Assembly (NCBI RefSeq): GCF_041197575.1
Contig: NZ_JBDKXB010000006.1
Location: 1 to 64,000, forward strand
Direction: 5' to 3'
Length of the DNA stretch: 64,000 bases
Origin: Thioalkalicoccus limnaeus
GTDB taxonomy: Bacteria; Pseudomonadota; Gammaproteobacteria; Chromatiales; Chromatiaceae
The position numbers and the translations under genes were made by a program. The notes beneath the pieces are model-generated. The model did no database searches. It saw only the letters and a program-made list of their open reading frames with translations, and was not told the DNA's origin. Shown here piece by piece: positions 15,901 to 24,834 of the stretch; the first letter of the stretch is position 1; each line of letters opens with the position of its first letter.

Positions 15901-16803
15901 ATGAAGCGTTTTGCGATCGTTACGGCCTCCGACCGAAAATACGGTGATTTCCTGATCGAGCATTGGCTTGCGTCGCTGGTGGACAATGTCCGCCTGACCG
16001 AAACCGATGTCGTCGTGCTCGACTACGGTCTGTCGGTCGCACAACGCTTCTATCTCGAGCATCAGGGCGTGCTGCTGCGTCCCGGAACGCGTGATGGGCA
16101 TGTCACGGTGCTGCGTTACCGCGAGACCCTGGCCCTGCTCGCGGACCGTCCGTACGAGCAGATCTGCCTCTGCGATAGCGGCGACATCATCTTCCAGGAC
16201 GACATCTCGACGCTTTTCGAGCGCAGCCCCGACCGGTTTCGTGCCGTTTGTGAAGACTACAAACCGGTCTTCTCGCTGTTTCTGAAGGACGAGGTCTTCC
16301 GCCCCGAGGACAAGCCGCGCATTGCCGAGGCCTTCGCCAAGAATCGGATGGTCAACTGTGGCTTCATCATCGGCCCGCGCGAACCGATGAAGGCGCTCTG
16401 CGAGCGGTTTCTGCAAATCCTCGTCGACAAGAGCCGGTTTGGCCCCGAACAGCTCGTCGTCAACTATCTGTTCCATCGCGACGGGTTCGACGAGCTCGAG
16501 CGTCGCTACAACTTCGTCATCGCCTCGTCGGCCGAGACGGTCCGGATCGAGGACGGGATCTTTCTCGATGAGCAGGGCCGACGCATCGCAGTCGTGCACA
16601 ACGCCGGGCGGTACCCTTTCCTGCGGCCGATCGACAACTTCGGTTACGGCCGCCACTGCAACCTTCTGAAACGCGAGGTCTATACGACGTTGCGCGGCTT
16701 CTACGCCTCGCGTGTCGGGCTGGCCACTGCGCAAGAGACGGTGCAAAGGTCGCGCCGCGAATTGGCCGAGCTGATTCGGCGGCTCAAGCAGGACCAGGGG
16801 TAG
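15901..16803 (+). CDS. GT8-like glycosyltransferase-fold protein
   Basis: The product is 300 residues and cytoplasmic, without signal peptide. The start MKRFAIVTASDRKYGDFL, the middle segment ICLCDSGDIIFQDDISTLFE and the late segment VVHNAGRYPFLRPI resemble the GT-A fold of family 8 glycosyltransferases, where an acidic DxD pair binds metal and sugar nucleotide. Here the candidate is DSGD, a variant. The C-terminal 40 residues are basic and helical. The donor and acceptor are unknown. The gene stands alone, 164 nt after the GGDEF/EAL gene and convergent with radA. Confidence 0.5.
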   Translation: MKRFAIVTASDRKYGDFLIEHWLASLVDNVRLTETDVVVLDYGLSVAQRFYLEHQGVLLRPGTRDGHVTVLRYRETLALLADRPYEQICLCDSGDIIFQDDISTLFERSPDRFRAVCEDYKPVFSLFLKDEVFRPEDKPRIAEAFAKNRMVNCGFIIGPREPMKALCERFLQILVDKSRFGPEQLVVNYLFHRDGFDELERRYNFVIASSAETVRIEDGIFLDEQGRRIAVVHNAGRYPFLRPIDNFGYGRHCNLLKREVYTTLRGFYASRVGLATAQETVQRSRRELAELIRRLKQDQG

Positions 16804-16824
16804 GCCGACGTTCGACCCTCCGCG

Positions 16825-18186
16825 TCACAGCGCGTCGAGCGCCTCGCGGAGACCGCGGACCGGGACCAGTTCGAGGCCAGACACCCCGCCCTTCGGCGCG
16901 TTCTTGGCCGGCAGAATGGCCCGTTTGAGGCCGTGTTTGGCCGCCTCGCGCAGGCGGTCCAGGCCATTCGGCACAGGCCGCACCTCGCCGGACAAGCCCA
17001 CCTCGCCGAAGACGACCAGATCGAGCGGCAGGGGTCGATCGCGAAAACTCGACAGCACCGCCGCGATCACCGCGAGATCGGCGGCGGTCTCACCGATCCG
17101 CACACCGCCGACGACATTGACGAACACATCGCGGTCGAACATTCCGATGCCACCATGGCGGTGGAGCACAGCCAACAGCATCGCCAGCCGATTCTGATCC
17201 AGGCCCAATGCCACGCGCCGAGGATTCGCCAACGGACTCTCGTCGACCAGCGCCTGGACCTCGATCAGCAGCGGACGGGTGCCCTCACGCGTCACCAGAA
17301 CGACGCTGCCCGGCACGGGCTCATCGTGACGCGACAGGAAGATCGCAGACGGGTTCACGACCTCGCGCAGACCGCGGTCGGTCATCGCGAAGACGCCGAG
17401 TTCGTTGACCGCGCCGAACCGATTCTTGACCGACCGCACCAGGCGAAACTGGCTACCGGCCTCGCCCTCGAAATAGATGACCGTATCGACCATGTGCTCG
17501 AGGACACGCGGACCGGCGAGCGCCCCTTCCTTGGTCACATGCCCGACCAGGAAGACGCAGGTCGCGCTCTGCTTCGCGAAGCGGACCAACCGAGCGGCCG
17601 TCTCGCGGACCTGGGAGACGGAGCCCGGGGCCGATGACAGGTTCTCGGTGAACAGCGTCTGGATCGAGTCGATGACCATGACGCGTGGCCGTTCGCTGTC
17701 GGCGACGCCCAGGATCCGCTCGACACAGGTCTCGGCCAGGAGCCGCACCCCGTCCCCGGACACGCCGAGGCGCCGTGCACGCAGGCTGACCTGTTGCGGC
17801 GACTCCTCGCCGGTCACGTAAAGTACCGGCTGGTGCCGCCCGAGCGCGGCGCAGACCTGAAGCAACAGCGTCGACTTGCCGATCCCCGGATCCCCGCCGA
17901 GCAGAACGACCGACCCGGCGACCAGCCCGCCGCCGAGCACCCGATCCAGCTCCGCGATGCCGGAGCCACCACGCACCTCGCGTTCGGCGCCGACGGCCGT
18001 CAGATCCAGGACCTCCGGTTCGGCACCGGCATACCCACCATCCCGTGTGCCGCGAGCTGGCTCGGACAGCTCGAGGATGCTGTTCCAGGCCCCACAGTCA
18101 GGACACTGGCCGCTCCACTTGGGGAGCCGCGCGCCACAGGCCTCGCACGCGAAGGTCCCCCGGCGCCGTTTCGCAGCCTGTGTCAC
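16825..18186 (-). CDS. radA: DNA repair protein RadA
   Basis: RadA (Sms) is a RecA-like ATPase that drives branch migration in recombinational repair. The 453-residue product starts with a four-cysteine zinc finger (CEACG and CPDCG), then Walker A in GGDPGIGKSTLLLQ, the RadA-specific VKNRFGAVNE motif, and a Lon-like C-terminal domain with VGGVRIGETAADLAV. The GTG at 18186 overlaps the alr stop as GTGA, which fixes the start; the upstream extension lies inside alr and is rejected. It ends the dnaB-alr-radA operon. Confidence 0.96.
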   Translation of the reverse strand: MTQAAKRRRGTFACEACGARLPKWSGQCPDCGAWNSILELSEPARGTRDGGYAGAEPEVLDLTAVGAEREVRGGSGIAELDRVLGGGLVAGSVVLLGGDPGIGKSTLLLQVCAALGRHQPVLYVTGEESPQQVSLRARRLGVSGDGVRLLAETCVERILGVADSERPRVMVIDSIQTLFTENLSSAPGSVSQVRETAARLVRFAKQSATCVFLVGHVTKEGALAGPRVLEHMVDTVIYFEGEAGSQFRLVRSVKNRFGAVNELGVFAMTDRGLREVVNPSAIFLSRHDEPVPGSVVLVTREGTRPLLIEVQALVDESPLANPRRVALGLDQNRLAMLLAVLHRHGGIGMFDRDVFVNVVGGVRIGETAADLAVIAAVLSSFRDRPLPLDLVVFGEVGLSGEVRPVPNGLDRLREAAKHGLKRAILPAKNAPKGGVSGLELVPVRGLREALDAL

Positions 18187-19283
18187 GGGGCACTGGGCGC
18201 CGGGCCTGATGAGCGCACCTCCAGCCGAACGCGGGGCGCCACGCGGCACAGCAATTCGTAAGGGATGGTGCCGGCGCAGGCAGCGACCTCCTCGACCGGC
18301 AGGCCACTCCCCCAAAGCGTCGCCAATTCGCCGACGGCTGCCTGCGGACACGGACGCAGATCGACGTGGATCATATCCATCGAGACCCGCCCGATCAGCG
18401 GTACCCGCCGACCGGCGATCAAGACCGGCGTGCCGGGGACCGCGTGACGCGGATAGCCATCGCCATAGCCGACGTTCACGACCCCGACCGGCATGTCCTC
18501 CGGACAGATATAGGTCCCGCCGTAGCCGACGGCCGCGCCGCGGCGCAATTGCTGGATCGCGATCAATCGCCCCTGCAGCGTCATGACCGGGACCAGCCCC
18601 AGATCCGCGCCGGTGCCGGTCGCGAACGGCGAGACCCCATAGAGCATGATCCCGGGACGCACCCAGTCCGAACGCGCCGCCGGCACCGCGATCAGCCCGG
18701 CCGAGTTACCGATGCTCAACGGCCATCGCGCTGCCCCGGCGAGCCGCCGCAGCTGCTCGCATTGTTCCGCCGAACGCGGATCCTCCGGCACATCGGCATT
18801 CGCGAGATGGGTCAGCAGGCCCGCGATCGGCACCCCTGAGCCGATCAGGTGATCCAACACCGCCGGCACCCGCTCGGGCGGGAAACCGAGCCGATGCATG
18901 CCGGTATCGACCTTGATCCAGACCTTGGGCAAGCGCCCGCGGACGACGGCCGGAAGCAGCTCGACCTGCCCCCACCGATGCAGCGCCAGCGTCAGGTCGA
19001 GCTCGACGGCGGCCTCGAGTTCATCGGTATCGACCGGACCTTCGAGGACCAGGATCGGGCGCGAGGCGCCGGCCCGCCGAAGCCTCGCCCCCTCGTCGGT
19101 GCGCGCGACGGCGAAGCCCTCGGCCGCGTTGAGCACTGCGGCGGCCCACTCGGCACCATGCCCATAGGCGTTCGCCTTGATGACGGCCCAGACGCGACTC
19201 GTCGGCGCATAGCGGCGAACCTGCGCCAGGTTGTGACGGAATGCGTCCGGGTCGAGCAGCGCCCGAGGAGTGAACCCGCTCAA
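18183..19283 (-). CDS. alr: Alanine racemase
   Basis: This PLP enzyme interconverts L- and D-alanine for peptidoglycan. The 366-residue length is typical. The PLP lysine is Lys36 in VWAVIKANAYGHG and the catalytic tyrosine region reads VGYGDGYPR; MLYGVSPF and GRVSMDMIHVD are also conserved. The ATG overlaps the dnaB stop as ATGA and the stop overlaps the radA GTG, so the three genes are translationally coupled. Confidence 0.96.
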   Translation of the reverse strand: MSGFTPRALLDPDAFRHNLAQVRRYAPTSRVWAVIKANAYGHGAEWAAAVLNAAEGFAVARTDEGARLRRAGASRPILVLEGPVDTDELEAAVELDLTLALHRWGQVELLPAVVRGRLPKVWIKVDTGMHRLGFPPERVPAVLDHLIGSGVPIAGLLTHLANADVPEDPRSAEQCEQLRRLAGAARWPLSIGNSAGLIAVPAARSDWVRPGIMLYGVSPFATGTGADLGLVPVMTLQGRLIAIQQLRRGAAVGYGGTYICPEDMPVGVVNVGYGDGYPRHAVPGTPVLIAGRRVPLIGRVSMDMIHVDLRPCPQAAVGELATLWGSGLPVEEVAACAGTIPYELLCRVAPRVRLEVRSSGPAPSAP

Positions 19284-20677
19284 TAGCCCTCCTCGCCGTA
19301 GACATTGCCGATGAAGTTCTCGAACTTGGTGTAACGGCCAAGGAAGGTCAGGCGCGTCGTACCGATCGGGCCATTACGCTGTTTCGCGATGATGATCTCG
19401 GCCAACCCTTTATCCTTGCTGTCCTCGTGGTACACCTCATCGCGATAGATGAACACGATCAGGTCCGCATCCTGTTCGATGGCCCCAGACTCGCGCAGGT
19501 CCGACATCACTGGGCGCTTGTTCGGCCGTTGCTCCAGACTGCGATTGAGCTGCGACAAGGCGATGACCGGGACCTGGAGCTCCTTGGCGAGCGCTTTCAA
19601 CGAGCGGGAGATCGCGGAGATCTCGGTGGTCCGGTTCTCACCGGACCCCGGTGCCTGCATCAGCTGGATATAGTCGAGCACGATCAGCGCCAGGTCGCCA
19701 TGTTCGCGTTTCAGCCGCCGCGCACGGGCCCGAACCTCGGTCGGGGTCAGGGCCGGGGTGTCATCGATATAGAGCGGGACATCGGCAAGGATGTGGACCG
19801 CCGACGTCAAGCGCGGCCATTCATCGTCGGCCAGCTTGCCGGTTCGCACCTTGTGCTGGTCGATCCGGCCCAACGACGACATCATGCGCATCGCCAACGC
19901 ATCACCCGGCATCTCCATGCTGAAGACCGCGACCGGCCGGCGCGTCTCGATCGCCGCATGCTCGGCCATGTTCATCGCAAACGAGGTCTTGCCCATCGAC
20001 GGACGCCCGGCCACGATGATCAGATCGGACGGCTGCAGCCCCGACGTCATCATGTCGAAATCCTGAAAGCCGGTCGACAGCCCGGTGATCGGCTCATCGC
20101 TCTGAAACAGCTTATCGACGCGCTCGACGGCTTGCCGCAACAGATCCTTGATCGGCTGGAAGCCACCGCCGCCGCGCGACTGCTGCTCGGCGATCTCGAA
20201 GACCCGCCGCTCGGCCTCATCGAGCAGCTCCGCCACCTCCCGGCCCTGCGGATTGTAGGCGCTGTCGGCGATGTCAGTCCCGGCCGTGATCATCCGGCGC
20301 AGCACCGAATGCTCCCGAACGATCCGCGCGTAAGCCTTGATGTTCGCCGCGCTCGGCGTGTCTTTGACCAGGGTGCCCAGATACGGCAGCCCGCCGGCGT
20401 CATCGAGCTCGTCGCTGCGCTCGAGGTTTTCGGCCAGCGTGACCACGTCGAAGGGCTGATCGGCCTCCGCGAGCCGCGTGATCGCGCGGAAGATCAGCCG
20501 ATGCTCGCGGCGGTAGAAATCCTGCTCCAACACCGCGTCGGCAACCCGCTCCCAGGTCGCATTGTCGAGCATCAAGCCGCCCAGCAAGGATTGTTCGGCC
20601 TGGAGGCTGTGCGGCGGGATACGCAAACCAGCCGCTCGGCCGTCGGTCTCCGACGGCATCGCGTGAACACTGACCAT
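19280..20677 (-). CDS. dnaB: Replicative DNA helicase DnaB
   Basis: DnaB is the hexameric 5'-3' helicase at the replication fork. The protein (about 465 residues) begins with the N-terminal collar domain (LRIPPHSLQAEQSLLGGLML) and has Walker A in GRPSMGKTSFAMN and Walker B in LALIVLDYIQLM, plus the arginine-finger region near SDLRESGAIEQDAD. Starts at 20677 and 20659 are both possible. The longest open form (20740) is unlikely because its extra residues do not look like DnaB. It follows rplI and leads directly into alr by a 4-nt overlap. Confidence 0.95.
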   Translation of the reverse strand: MVSVHAMPSETDGRAAGLRIPPHSLQAEQSLLGGLMLDNATWERVADAVLEQDFYRREHRLIFRAITRLAEADQPFDVVTLAENLERSDELDDAGGLPYLGTLVKDTPSAANIKAYARIVREHSVLRRMITAGTDIADSAYNPQGREVAELLDEAERRVFEIAEQQSRGGGGFQPIKDLLRQAVERVDKLFQSDEPITGLSTGFQDFDMMTSGLQPSDLIIVAGRPSMGKTSFAMNMAEHAAIETRRPVAVFSMEMPGDALAMRMMSSLGRIDQHKVRTGKLADDEWPRLTSAVHILADVPLYIDDTPALTPTEVRARARRLKREHGDLALIVLDYIQLMQAPGSGENRTTEISAISRSLKALAKELQVPVIALSQLNRSLEQRPNKRPVMSDLRESGAIEQDADLIVFIYRDEVYHEDSKDKGLAEIIIAKQRNGPIGTTRLTFLGRYTKFENFIGNVYGEEGY

Positions 20678-21072
20678 GGAATCAAGACGCCTGACAAGAC
20701 GGTTGGAAACGAACTCGCAGCGCCAATCCGAGCGCCACACCAGGGCATGGCCCCGGGAAGAATCAGGCCCCGGCGAGCGGCACGCCGACGCGGCTGTATC
20801 GCGGCCCCGACGGCACGATCAGGGTTGACGGACTGACGGCCGCAGACTCGAGACCTGATCGGCCGCTGCGGCGCCACGAGATGGGATGCTACCTGAACGC
20901 AGGCCCGACGACCAGCGATGGATCGGCGCGCCTGTGCCGCCAATCGAACGGGCGGCGCGCGCCGTTCCCCGGCGCCCGGCGTGTCTGTTCAGACGCGATA
21001 CGAGGCGGAGTCCACCGCACTCGAGCCTGTGCCTGGCCATCGCCGGCCGTGTTCACAGGCAAGAAACGGTGA
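20678..21072. other. Intergenic region between rplI and dnaB
   Basis: This stretch of about 395 bases between rplI and dnaB, both on the minus strand, has no open frame resembling a gene and no obvious hairpin with a T-run. It is GC-rich. It presumably carries the dnaB-alr-radA promoter, but no consensus pair stands out. Confidence 0.5.
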
Positions 21073-21522
21073 TCAGGCCTCGGCGACGATCTCGACCTTC
21101 AAGGTCGCCTCGACCTCGGGATGCAGGTGCAGCGCGACCTCGTGTTCGCCGGCCGCCCGCAACGGCCCACCGGGAAGTCGGACCTCCTTCTTCTCGAGAT
21201 CCACACCGAGGGCCTGAACGGCCTCGGCGATATCGGCCGCACCGACAGAGCCGAACAAGCGCCCCTCATCCCCGGCCCGACGGGCGACGGTCACGGTCAT
21301 GCCAGCGAGACGCTCACGACGTGCTTCGGCGGCGGCGAGAGCCGCGGCGGCCTCACGCTCCAGTTCCGCGCGACGCTCTTCGAAGGCATCCAGGTTCGCA
21401 GCCGTCGCGGCCACCGCATGCCCGCTCGGAATCAAGAAATTGCGGCCATAGCCGGCACGAACCGACACCTTGTCGCCGAGCGAACCGAGACCGACGACCT
21501 TTTTCAACAGAATGACTTCCAC
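21073..21522 (-). CDS. rplI: 50S ribosomal protein L9
   Basis: L9 is a two-domain protein of the large subunit joined by a long helix. The 149-residue product begins with the highly conserved MEVILLKKVVGLGSLGD and GYGRNFLIPSGHA, has the Glu/Arg/Ala-rich central helix, and a C-terminal domain with RLFGSVGAADIAEA. It is the last gene of the rpsF-rpsR-(DUF2232)-rplI set. Confidence 0.98.
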   Translation of the reverse strand: MEVILLKKVVGLGSLGDKVSVRAGYGRNFLIPSGHAVAATAANLDAFEERRAELEREAAAALAAAEARRERLAGMTVTVARRAGDEGRLFGSVGAADIAEAVQALGVDLEKKEVRLPGGPLRAAGEHEVALHLHPEVEATLKVEIVAEA

Positions 21523-21586
21523 GGGAACGAATCCTCATTAAACAGAAACGCGATGTGATTGGTACAGGACACCGACGGCACCGGCG

Positions 21587-22507
21587 TCAGGGCCGTTCAT
21601 CGTCTCGGCCCGAAAAACGGGAGCGCAGATCGACCCAGATATCGGCCAGACCAAGCCCGGCGACGATCATCTGTGGCAAGGGGAAGCCCAGAACGAAGAG
21701 CACATAGAGCCCCGCCAACCAACCCACGTGCGTCTGCCGAGCATAGGCCAGGGCATGGACAACGGCCAAGCCCTGCAAAACCAGCAAGGGACCGAGGATC
21801 AGCAACAGGGCGATGGCCCAGTGCGCCTCCCCCAGGAACACCACCAGCAGATAGACAGCGACCGTCACGACACCGAGCAGGGGATGAATGCGCAGCGCGC
21901 GGAATTCGGCCCCGAAGCCACCTGGGTTGTACAGCAAGGCCTGCCACCAACGGCCGATCAGCAACGATGAGACGACCATCAGGTAAACGGTCGCGGTCAG
22001 CAATCCCGGCATCCAGGCCGCCACGCGCTCGATCGCCGCGACGCTATCGGCCTCACCGAGCACCGCCGCTTCGACCAAGGCCAGCCGCAGAGGCTCGAGA
22101 ATCTCGATCCACGGATCCCGAACCCCACCGGCGATCGCGTAGACCAAGACCAGGCCCAGCACCGCGAGGCCCGCAGCCGCCTGCACCGTCACGGACAAGG
22201 ATCGACTCCAGCCCAGTGCGACCGCCAGCAGCCACACCGGAAACCAGAAGATCAGCAGGAAGCCGATCGCCGGCAACGGACTGCCCAAGGCCAGCCAGGC
22301 CAGAACGCCGCCACCGAGTCCGGCGAGCCCCGCCACGAGCAAACCCTCGCTCGGACCATGGCGAAGGGTAGCCAACGCTATCACGCCGGCGCTGATCAGC
22401 GCGGCCAGCAACCCGATGACCGGCAACACCGACAACACGGCCGTGGTTGCAGCGACCAGGGCCGCCTGGGAGCGACCGCGCATCGCGAAACGCGCAAGAA
22501 CTTGCAT
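21587..22507 (-). CDS. DUF2232 (YybS-like) polytopic membrane protein
   Basis: This is a 306-residue protein with about eight hydrophobic segments, small polar loops and a charged C-terminus. The overall pattern matches the DUF2232/YybS-like family, whose members sit next to ribosomal protein genes in many bacteria. Here it lies between rpsR and rplI on the same strand, so it is probably co-expressed with them. Its function is not known; membrane transport (ECF S-component-like fold) has been suggested for relatives. No catalytic motif is visible. Confidence 0.8.
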   Translation of the reverse strand: MQVLARFAMRGRSQAALVAATTAVLSVLPVIGLLAALISAGVIALATLRHGPSEGLLVAGLAGLGGGVLAWLALGSPLPAIGFLLIFWFPVWLLAVALGWSRSLSVTVQAAAGLAVLGLVLVYAIAGGVRDPWIEILEPLRLALVEAAVLGEADSVAAIERVAAWMPGLLTATVYLMVVSSLLIGRWWQALLYNPGGFGAEFRALRIHPLLGVVTVAVYLLVVFLGEAHWAIALLLILGPLLVLQGLAVVHALAYARQTHVGWLAGLYVLFVLGFPLPQMIVAGLGLADIWVDLRSRFSGRDDERP

Positions 22508-22582
22508 GGATCGATCAGCCTAGCGGATCAGATGGCCGGGCGTTCCGGCCTTGCATCGAAGGCTCCGCACGCCGGCCTGGCG

Positions 22583-22807
22583 TCAATGGCCGTCCGTGTA
22601 CGGCAATAAGGCCAGGAAGCGGGCGCGCTTGACGGCCAGGGCCAACTGCCGCTGGTAGCGGGCCGAGGTGCCCGTGATCCGGCTCGGCACGATTTTCCCG
22701 GACTCGCTGACGTAGGCCTTGAGCAGATTGAGATCCTTGTAGTCGATCTCCTCGATGCCCTCGGCACTGAAGCGGCAATAGCGTTTGCGGCGAAAAAAAC
22801 GAGACAT
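22583..22807 (-). CDS. rpsR: 30S ribosomal protein S18
   Basis: The 74-residue product has the typical S18 pattern: a basic N-terminus with RRKRYCRFS, then IDYKDLNLLKAYVSESGKI and the core ITGTSARYQRQLALAVKRAR. S18 binds the 30S platform as a dimer with S6, whose gene is 30 nt upstream on the same strand. Confidence 0.98.
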   Translation of the reverse strand: MSRFFRRKRYCRFSAEGIEEIDYKDLNLLKAYVSESGKIVPSRITGTSARYQRQLALAVKRARFLALLPYTDGH

Positions 22808-22837
22808 GGTGGTGTGCTCCTGATCGAGTGTCGTCGG

Positions 22838-23218
22838 TTACTCTTCGTCTTCGGTGAAATGGCCCACGCGCCCGGAGGCGTCGGCCGACTCCCGATCCTC
22901 GGCACCCTTCGCCAGCGGCGACGGGTCGGTGACCGCCGACTCACGTTTGACGATCAGGTTGCGCAATACCGCGTCGTTGAACCGGAAGGCGCTCTCGAGT
23001 TCGTCGAGCGCCTCCTGATCGCACTCGATATTGAGCAGGATGTAATGTGCCTTGTGCACCTTGTTGATCGGGTAGGCCAATTGACGCCGACCCCAATCCT
23101 CGAAACGGTGCACCTTGCCACCGCGCCGCTCCAGATTGCCGCGATAGCGCTCGACCATCGCCGGCACCTGTTCACTCTGGCTCGGATGCACCAGAAAGAC
23201 CACTTCGTAATGTCGCAT
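22838..23218 (-). CDS. rpsF: 30S ribosomal protein S6
   Basis: The 126-residue product begins MRHYEVVFLVHPSQSEQVP and contains GRRQLAYPINKVHKAHYILLN, both standard for S6, then a short acidic C-terminal tail. It starts after TAAGGAG with a 5-nt spacer. It is the first gene of the ribosomal protein set and is preceded by a consensus promoter and a leader that can fold into the S6:S18 regulatory structure. Confidence 0.98.
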   Translation of the reverse strand: MRHYEVVFLVHPSQSEQVPAMVERYRGNLERRGGKVHRFEDWGRRQLAYPINKVHKAHYILLNIECDQEALDELESAFRFNDAVLRNLIVKRESAVTDPSPLAKGAEDRESADASGRVGHFTEDEE

Positions 23219-23293
23219 GAAAGCTCCTTACGGATCAGATAGCCTCCCACCGTCGGCGGTGAGGCAAGGAGTAAACCCCTGGCCGGGGTAAAA
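23219..23293 (-). promoter_or_regulatory. Probable S6:S18 autoregulatory mRNA leader
   Basis: On the transcript the segment 23242-23265 folds into a stem: GCCTC pairs with GAGGC and ACCG with CGGT, with an unpaired GG bulge (complement of 23247-23248) and a 4-base loop. A second short stem, CCCC with GGGG, lies upstream near 23277-23288. A bulged stem with CACCG/CGGTG elements just before rpsF is the known S6:S18 complex binding motif that mimics 16S helix 22 and represses the operon. Match to a covariance model was not tested. Confidence 0.5.
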
Positions 23294-23299
23294 CGGTTG

Positions 23300-23327
23300 A
23301 TTATACGACCGATCAAGCCGCTGTCAA
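23300..23327 (-). promoter_or_regulatory. Consensus sigma-70 promoter of rpsF operon
   Basis: On the minus strand TTGACA (23322-23327) and TATAAT (23300-23305) are both perfect consensus hexamers, spaced by 16 bases. It points at rpsF, with a leader of roughly 75 bases. It is the clearest promoter in the window and fits strong ribosomal protein expression. Confidence 0.85.
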
Positions 23328-23514
23328 AAAGCGATTCGGCACCGGCGAATACCGAGCTTCGCGGGTCGCCGCCGAGGCATGCCCGTCCTACATGGGTTTT
23401 TCGCTAAGCGCGGCGCCCAGGCATAGTCGACTCGACGGCGAGGAGCCGCGACACCGCTACCGGATGCAGGAGTCGTGCATCGCGGCCGAAAATCCATCTG
23501 CCATCGGGTATCTA

Positions 23515-24786
23515 TCAGGCACCCAGGCGACGCAGGGCGGCTTCGACGGTCGTGAAGGATCCGAACACCAGGATCCGGTCATCGGGATAGGCAGCCTGGG
23601 TCGCGCCGTCGAGCGCGGCATCGATCGTCGCGTGGTGGTTGATCCTTGTGGAATCGACCAGGCGCCCGAGGGCCTCGGCGAGTTCGGCCACCGGCAGCGC
23701 GCGTGGATCGCTGGTTTGGCCCAGATGCCAATGGTCGACGAGCGGGACGAGTGGCCCGGCAATGGCTTCGGGCTCCTTGTCGGCCAGGACAGCGAGCACG
23801 GCGTGCAGGCGGCCGTCGCGACCGAGGGTCTTGACGTTCCCGGCCAGGATTTCGGCGGCATCGCCATTGTGCGCGACATCGAGGATCCAGGTCGGGCGTC
23901 CGGGTCTGACCTCGAAACGACCGCGCAGCCGAACCCGGTGCAGGCCTTGACGCATCGCGTTCAGGGGCACCGACAAACGATCGGCGAGCCGGTTCACGGC
24001 CATCAGGACGGTGGCGGCGTTGTCGAGCTGAGCGGGGCCGCGCAGCGCCGGGTGCGGTAATGTCAGGCGGGTTCGGTCCGGACCCGTCCAGCTCCAGGCG
24101 CCGGGGTCGTCGCCAGGGCGCCAATCGAACTCGCGGCCCAACTGGAAAACCGGGGCGCCGAGGGCCTCGGGACGTGCACGCAGCGCCGGCGGCGCTTGGC
24201 GCTGACCGATCAGCGCCGGTCGGCCAGCGCGAAAGATGCCGGCCTTCTCGAGCGCGATGTCGTTCGGGTCCTCGCCGAGCCAGGCCATGTGATCGCGGCC
24301 GATCGTCGTGACCAACGCGACATCGGCATCGATCAGGTTGACTGCATCGAGCCGCCCGCCGAGCCCGACCTCGAGGATGACCAGATCCAGGCCGGCCCGC
24401 GCAAAGAGGTCGAGGGCCGCGAGCGTCCCGAACTCGAAGTAGGTCAACTCGGTGTCGCCGCGGGCCGCCTCGACACGCGCGAAGGCCTCGCACAGCGCGG
24501 CGTCATCGACCTCGGCACCGTCGACGCGAACCCGTTCGTTGTAGCGCAGCAGGTGCGGCGAGCTGTAGACGCCGGTGCGGTAGCCGGCGGCCTGGTAGAT
24601 GGCCTCGGCGAGGGCGACACAAGACCCCTTGCCGTTGGTGCCGGCGACGGTCAGGACCGGACAGGACAAGCCATGTGGTCCCAACCGCGTCCAGATCTTG
24701 GCGACGCGTGCGAGGCCCAGCGCGATCGCACGCCGATGCTGGCGCTGTGCCCAATCGAGCCAATCGGCCAGTGTCCGGGGACGCAT
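23515..24786 (-). CDS. folC: Dihydrofolate/folylpolyglutamate synthase
   Basis: FolC adds glutamate to dihydropteroate and then extends folate polyglutamates. The protein (about 423 residues) has the Mur-ligase P-loop VAGTNGKGSCVALAEAI, the TSPHLxxYNERVRV-type segment (here SPHLLRYNERVRV), FGTLAALDLF, and EVGLGGRLDAVN. The ATG at 24786 gives the usual start MRPRTLADWLDWAQ; a TTG 45 nt upstream is less likely. It follows accD closely on the same strand, the usual arrangement in gammaproteobacteria. Confidence 0.95.
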   Translation of the reverse strand: MRPRTLADWLDWAQRQHRRAIALGLARVAKIWTRLGPHGLSCPVLTVAGTNGKGSCVALAEAIYQAAGYRTGVYSSPHLLRYNERVRVDGAEVDDAALCEAFARVEAARGDTELTYFEFGTLAALDLFARAGLDLVILEVGLGGRLDAVNLIDADVALVTTIGRDHMAWLGEDPNDIALEKAGIFRAGRPALIGQRQAPPALRARPEALGAPVFQLGREFDWRPGDDPGAWSWTGPDRTRLTLPHPALRGPAQLDNAATVLMAVNRLADRLSVPLNAMRQGLHRVRLRGRFEVRPGRPTWILDVAHNGDAAEILAGNVKTLGRDGRLHAVLAVLADKEPEAIAGPLVPLVDHWHLGQTSDPRALPVAELAEALGRLVDSTRINHHATIDAALDGATQAAYPDDRILVFGSFTTVEAALRRLGA

Positions 24787-24834
24787 GCGAGGAGAACCAA
24801 TGACGGGTGCGACAGACAGCCGCCGACGCAACCG

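Noticed and set aside
18187..18351. N-terminal extension of radA into alr
   Set aside because: The GTG within GTGA at 18183-18186 is followed by the normal RadA zinc finger; the extra residues are an alternative reading of alr.
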